Shown here piece after piece: positions 22,670-24,760 of a DNA stretch of 24,760 nucleotides. Made by a program: the position numbers and the translations under genes. Origin of the DNA: DASVXQ01 sp046727955 (GTDB lineage Bacteria; Actinomycetota; CALGFH01); NCBI GenBank assembly GCA_046727955.1, contig JBKPDO010000042.1, positions 1-24,760 on the forward strand. The letters are read 5' to 3'. The first letter of the stretch is position 1. Each line of letters opens with the position of its first letter. The notes under the pieces were generated by a model. It had not been told where the DNA came from, searched no databases, and worked only from the letters and a program-made list of their open reading frames with translations.

Positions 22670-23737
22670 ATGCCAACCGACGAAGAACGCATCGCACTGT
22701 TCATCGACCACGAGAACCTGGTCCTCGGGGCGCGCGAGATCGGCCGCAGCTTCGACGTCGGCCCCATCTTCGACGCGCTCGCCGAGCGCGGCAGGGTGGT
22801 GGCGCGGCGCGCCTATGCGGACTGGACGCTGTTCGCCGATGACCGGCGCTCACTGGTCGAGCACAACTGCGAGCTGATCGACATCCCCCAGCGCACCGGG
22901 GCGGTCCGCAAGAACGCCGCGGACATCAAGCTGGCGGTCGACGCCATGGAGCTGGCTTACGAGCGCGCCTTCGTGTCGACCTTCGTGATCGCCTCGGGCG
23001 ACTCTGACTTCACTCCGCTGGTCGCCGCGCTGCGGGCGCTGAACCGGCGGGTGATCGGCATCGGCGTCAAGGGCTCGACCTCGGCGTTGCTCCCGCCCGC
23101 CTGCGACGAGTTCCTGTTCTACGACCGGCTGCCTGGCGTGAGCGAGCCAACGCGCCAGACCAGGGCCAACGGCAACAGGGGCCGCGCCGCCGCCCAGACC
23201 GGTCAGGAGCAGGCGCGCGAGCGCGGCAAGGGGCGCGGCAACGGCGGCCGGGACCTGCAGGACCTGCAGCGCAGCCTGACGCAGACGCTGGCGGGGCTGA
23301 AGCAGAGCGGCACCGAGCCGGTGCTGGCCTCAAGCCTCAAGCGCGCGGTGCTGCGCAAGGACCCCACGTTCTCCGAGTCCGACTACGGCTTCCGGGCCTT
23401 CGGCGAGCTGCTGCGCCAGCTCGAGCGCAACGGCGTCATCAGCCTCGCGGAGGGGCAGGCGCCGGGCGACCCGGCGGTCGATTTCCCCGAGACGGGCCAG
23501 GCGGCGAAGTCGTTCGAGGTCCTCCGGAGCACTGTGCTCGAGCTGCAGGGCGAGGACGACGAGGTCCCCCTGTCCGGCTTGAAGGACCAGATCCGCAAGC
23601 GCGTGCCCGACTGGTCCGAGAAGGACTTCGGCTATTCGGGCTTCCTGCAGTTCGTGAAGGCAGCCGCCTCCAGCGGCGTCGTCACCATGGAGTGGGACGA
23701 CGACGAAGGCGACTACTTCCTGTACGTGCCGAAGTAA
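22670..23737 (+). CDS. NYN-domain nuclease-like protein with two LOTUS (OST-HTH) domains
   Basis: The 355-residue protein has an N-terminal NYN/PIN-like domain at about 5-153: FIDHENLVLGA (Asp13, Asn16), KNAADIKLAVDAM (Asp85, Asp91) and IASGDSDFTPLV (Asp111, Asp113) supply the acidic metal-binding residues of a possible RNase. A basic, Gly/Arg-rich linker (about 160-195) follows. Two LOTUS-like winged helices come next, at about 198-262 (LKRAVLRKDPTFSESDYGFRAFGELL) and 280-355 (LKDQIRKRVPDWSEKDFGYSGFLQFV), a known bacterial architecture also seen in eukaryotic Limkain/MARF1. LOTUS domains bind RNA, including G-rich forms. Target and function here are unknown. ATG 22670 is chosen because the domain starts there; upstream codons look non-coding. 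Confidence 0.88.
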   Translation: MPTDEERIALFIDHENLVLGAREIGRSFDVGPIFDALAERGRVVARRAYADWTLFADDRRSLVEHNCELIDIPQRTGAVRKNAADIKLAVDAMELAYERAFVSTFVIASGDSDFTPLVAALRALNRRVIGIGVKGSTSALLPPACDEFLFYDRLPGVSEPTRQTRANGNRGRAAAQTGQEQARERGKGRGNGGRDLQDLQRSLTQTLAGLKQSGTEPVLASSLKRAVLRKDPTFSESDYGFRAFGELLRQLERNGVISLAEGQAPGDPAVDFPETGQAAKSFEVLRSTVLELQGEDDEVPLSGLKDQIRKRVPDWSEKDFGYSGFLQFVKAAASSGVVTMEWDDDEGDYFLYVPK

Positions 23738-23775
23738 TCGCTCAGCTCGACATTGGGTTCCCGGATCCTTCCGGC

Positions 23776-24294
23776 CTACTGAACCCTCCAGCACCCCGGT
23801 TCGTGGGGCGGTTCGACGCGGCCCACGCTCTGCAGGAACGCCTCGACGACCTGGGGGCTCGCGAACTGGAAGGTCTGGCGGTAGACGCGCTGCTGCTGGT
23901 CGAGCCCATCGGGCTGCGCGCGGACCCAGTCGGCGAAGGAGCCGTGGCCGGCGGCCAGCGTCAGCACCGTCTTGGCGTTCTCGACGGTGGCCAGGACTTT
24001 GGCGCGGTTACGGACGATGCCGGGGTCGCGGAGGATGGCCGTCACGTCCCTGAGCGTGAACGCCGCGACCAGCTTCGGCTCGAAATCGTGGAATGCGCGC
24101 CGGAACCCCTCGCGCTTGGCGAGGACGGTGCGCCACGACAGGCCCGCCTGGAAGACCTCGAGACTCAGCCGCTCGAACCAGCCAGCCTCTCCAAGTGGCG
24201 GCTCGCCCCATTCCTCGTCGTGGTAGGCGGCAAGAACCGGGTCGGTGGCCGCCCAGCGGCAGCGGGTCTTGCCATCAAGGGCAGGGAGCACCAT
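23776..24294 (-). CDS. tag: DNA-3-methyladenine glycosylase I
   Basis: It excises 3-methyladenine from alkylated DNA, starting base-excision repair. From ATG 24294 the product is 172 residues, slightly shorter than Escherichia coli Tag. The zinc ligands are conserved: Cys12 (TRCRWA), His25 (YHDEEWG), His164 and Cys168 (PPHEPGCW). The helix-hairpin-helix region includes LSLEVFQAGLSWRTVLAKREGFRRAF (43-68), with Glu46 in the position of the Tag specificity glutamate, and GIVRNRAKVLATVENA. The longer open frame reaching 24576 adds only Pro-rich repeat translation. GGAGG lies six bases before 24294. It converges on the NYN gene with 38 bp between stops. Confidence 0.94.
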   Translation of the reverse strand: MVLPALDGKTRCRWAATDPVLAAYHDEEWGEPPLGEAGWFERLSLEVFQAGLSWRTVLAKREGFRRAFHDFEPKLVAAFTLRDVTAILRDPGIVRNRAKVLATVENAKTVLTLAAGHGSFADWVRAQPDGLDQQQRVYRQTFQFASPQVVEAFLQSVGRVEPPHEPGCWRVQ

Positions 24295-24440
24295 GCACGA
24301 CCTCCGTGGTGCGCGGTACGGCGGCTGCAAAGCCAGCGGCGACCGGAGAAGGGTAACTCCAATTGGCCTGGCGGATAAAACTCGCTGATCCACAGCCCCC
24401 TCCAATAGGGGTCCGGTGGCAGGACCCGATGGGGGGTTCG

Positions 24441-24540
24441 GGGCCGGAGGGGTCCGGGGGACCCCAAGGGCCGGAGGGGTCCGGGGAACCCCGAGGGGGT
24501 GCCCCGGTGGGTCGGGTCCCGGTGGGTCGGGTCCCGGTGG
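24441..24540. repeat. Two GC-rich tandem repeats between tag and the partial gene
   Basis: Unit A, GGGCCGGAGGGGTCCGGGG plus ACCCC, occurs at 24441-24465 and 24468-24492; the first copy contains the stem GGGGTCC (24449-24455) and GGACCCC (24459-24465). Unit B, GGTGGGTCGGGTCCC, occurs at 24506-24520 and 24521-24535 with a partial third copy. The gap 24295-24572 also holds a CCCCT/AGGGG hairpin near 24397-24411. I see no gene in it. The stems could terminate the minus-strand gene ending at 24573. Confidence 0.85.
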
Positions 24541-24572
24541 ATCGCCCCACCTCGGGCTCCCCCCGAATGGGA

Positions 24573-24760
24573 TCACGGCCGGATCGCGACTACCCAGCCG
24601 AGCGCCAGCGCCACCATGCCGGCGAGCAGCAGCCGGTAGGCGACCCGGCGTCGCGCCGGGCCACCACGGGCGCCGACGCGCAGGGCGGCGACCCCGAGCG
24701 CGGCCGCCAGCGCGGTGCCGGCCAGCGTAGCGCTACGCTCCCCCGCCGCCAGCCCGCTGG
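24573..24760 (-). CDS. Membrane protein, C-terminal fragment (runs off the window)
   Basis: Reading inward from the window edge, the minus strand is open for 61 codons to a TGA at 24575-24573. It encodes two hydrophobic segments (TLAGTALAAALGVAALRVGA and VAYRLLLAGMVALALGWVVAI) split by an Arg-rich loop GARGGPARRR, and ends AIRP. Third codon positions are almost all G or C, and the positive-inside loop is natural, so a real gene is likely, but no start or domain is visible. The family is unknown. The stop lies inside the diverged palindromic-repeat copy at 24553-24578. Confidence 0.6.
   Translation of the reverse strand, partial: SGLAAGERSATLAGTALAAALGVAALRVGARGGPARRRVAYRLLLAGMVALALGWVVAIRP

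Noticed and set aside
24295..24576. Extended start for tag at 24576
   Set aside because: The added 94 residues are Pro/Gly repeat translation and read through the tandem repeats; ATG 24294 has GGAGG upstream and the Tag family begins there.

Overview
The window is very GC-rich. It carries an actinobacterial-type respiratory chain (two-haem cytochrome c QcrC, Rieske protein QcrA, cytochrome b QcrB, and an aa3 oxidase with the actinobacterial subunit IV), many GTG starts and ATGA/GTGA gene overlaps. It therefore looks like chromosomal DNA of an Actinomycetota member, probably from an uncultured or little-studied lineage; the sequence alone does not let me go below phylum. I see no rRNA, tRNA, CRISPR array, transposase or phage gene.

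Layout. Positions 1-264 are gene-free, with G-run palindromes and a 13-bp tandem repeat. Positions 265-3757 (+) hold a small membrane protein followed by ctaC-ctaD-ctaF (cytochrome aa3 oxidase). They converge on qcrC-qcrA-qcrB (7000-3788, -), the menaquinol:cytochrome c reductase. The two complexes form one electron path from menaquinol through the Rieske protein and cytochrome b to the QcrC haems, CuA and oxygen. Oxidase subunit III (ctaE) is absent from the window. Divergent from qcrC are tryptophan 2,3-dioxygenase, an aldo/keto reductase and lgt (7091-10028, +). A lone arginine deiminase (11353-10136, -) follows.

The region 11.35-14.03 kb has a three-copy 53-bp palindromic repeat, a stress-protein-like alpha/beta gene, a small membrane-anchored protein, an ECF sigma factor with a SnoaL-like tail, and a repeat-rich divergent region in front of a class C beta-lactamase-family hydrolase (14033-15145, +). 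Positions 15255-18650 (+) are a tightly overlapping leuC-leuD-aroA biosynthetic operon (leucine and the shikimate pathway). It converges on a flavin amine oxidase (20023-18794, -) across a GC-rich tandem repeat.

Positions 22440-20127 (-) are a YtrA-type GntR regulator, an ABC ATPase and an ABC permease, joined by ATGA overlaps, with a clear promoter/operator upstream. Next come a NYN-LOTUS-LOTUS putative RNA-processing protein (22670-23737, +), DNA-3-methyladenine glycosylase I (24294-23776, -), a repeat-rich gap, and the 3' end of a membrane-protein gene that runs off the window (24760-24573, -).

The items most worth following up are the dispersed G-run palindrome family at about 0.1, 11.5 and 24.56 kb, the NYN-LOTUS-LOTUS gene, the iteron-like repeats between the ECF sigma factor and the beta-lactamase-family gene, and the strong GntR operator. 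I do not see a convincing wholly new multi-gene system. Most genes belong to well-known families.
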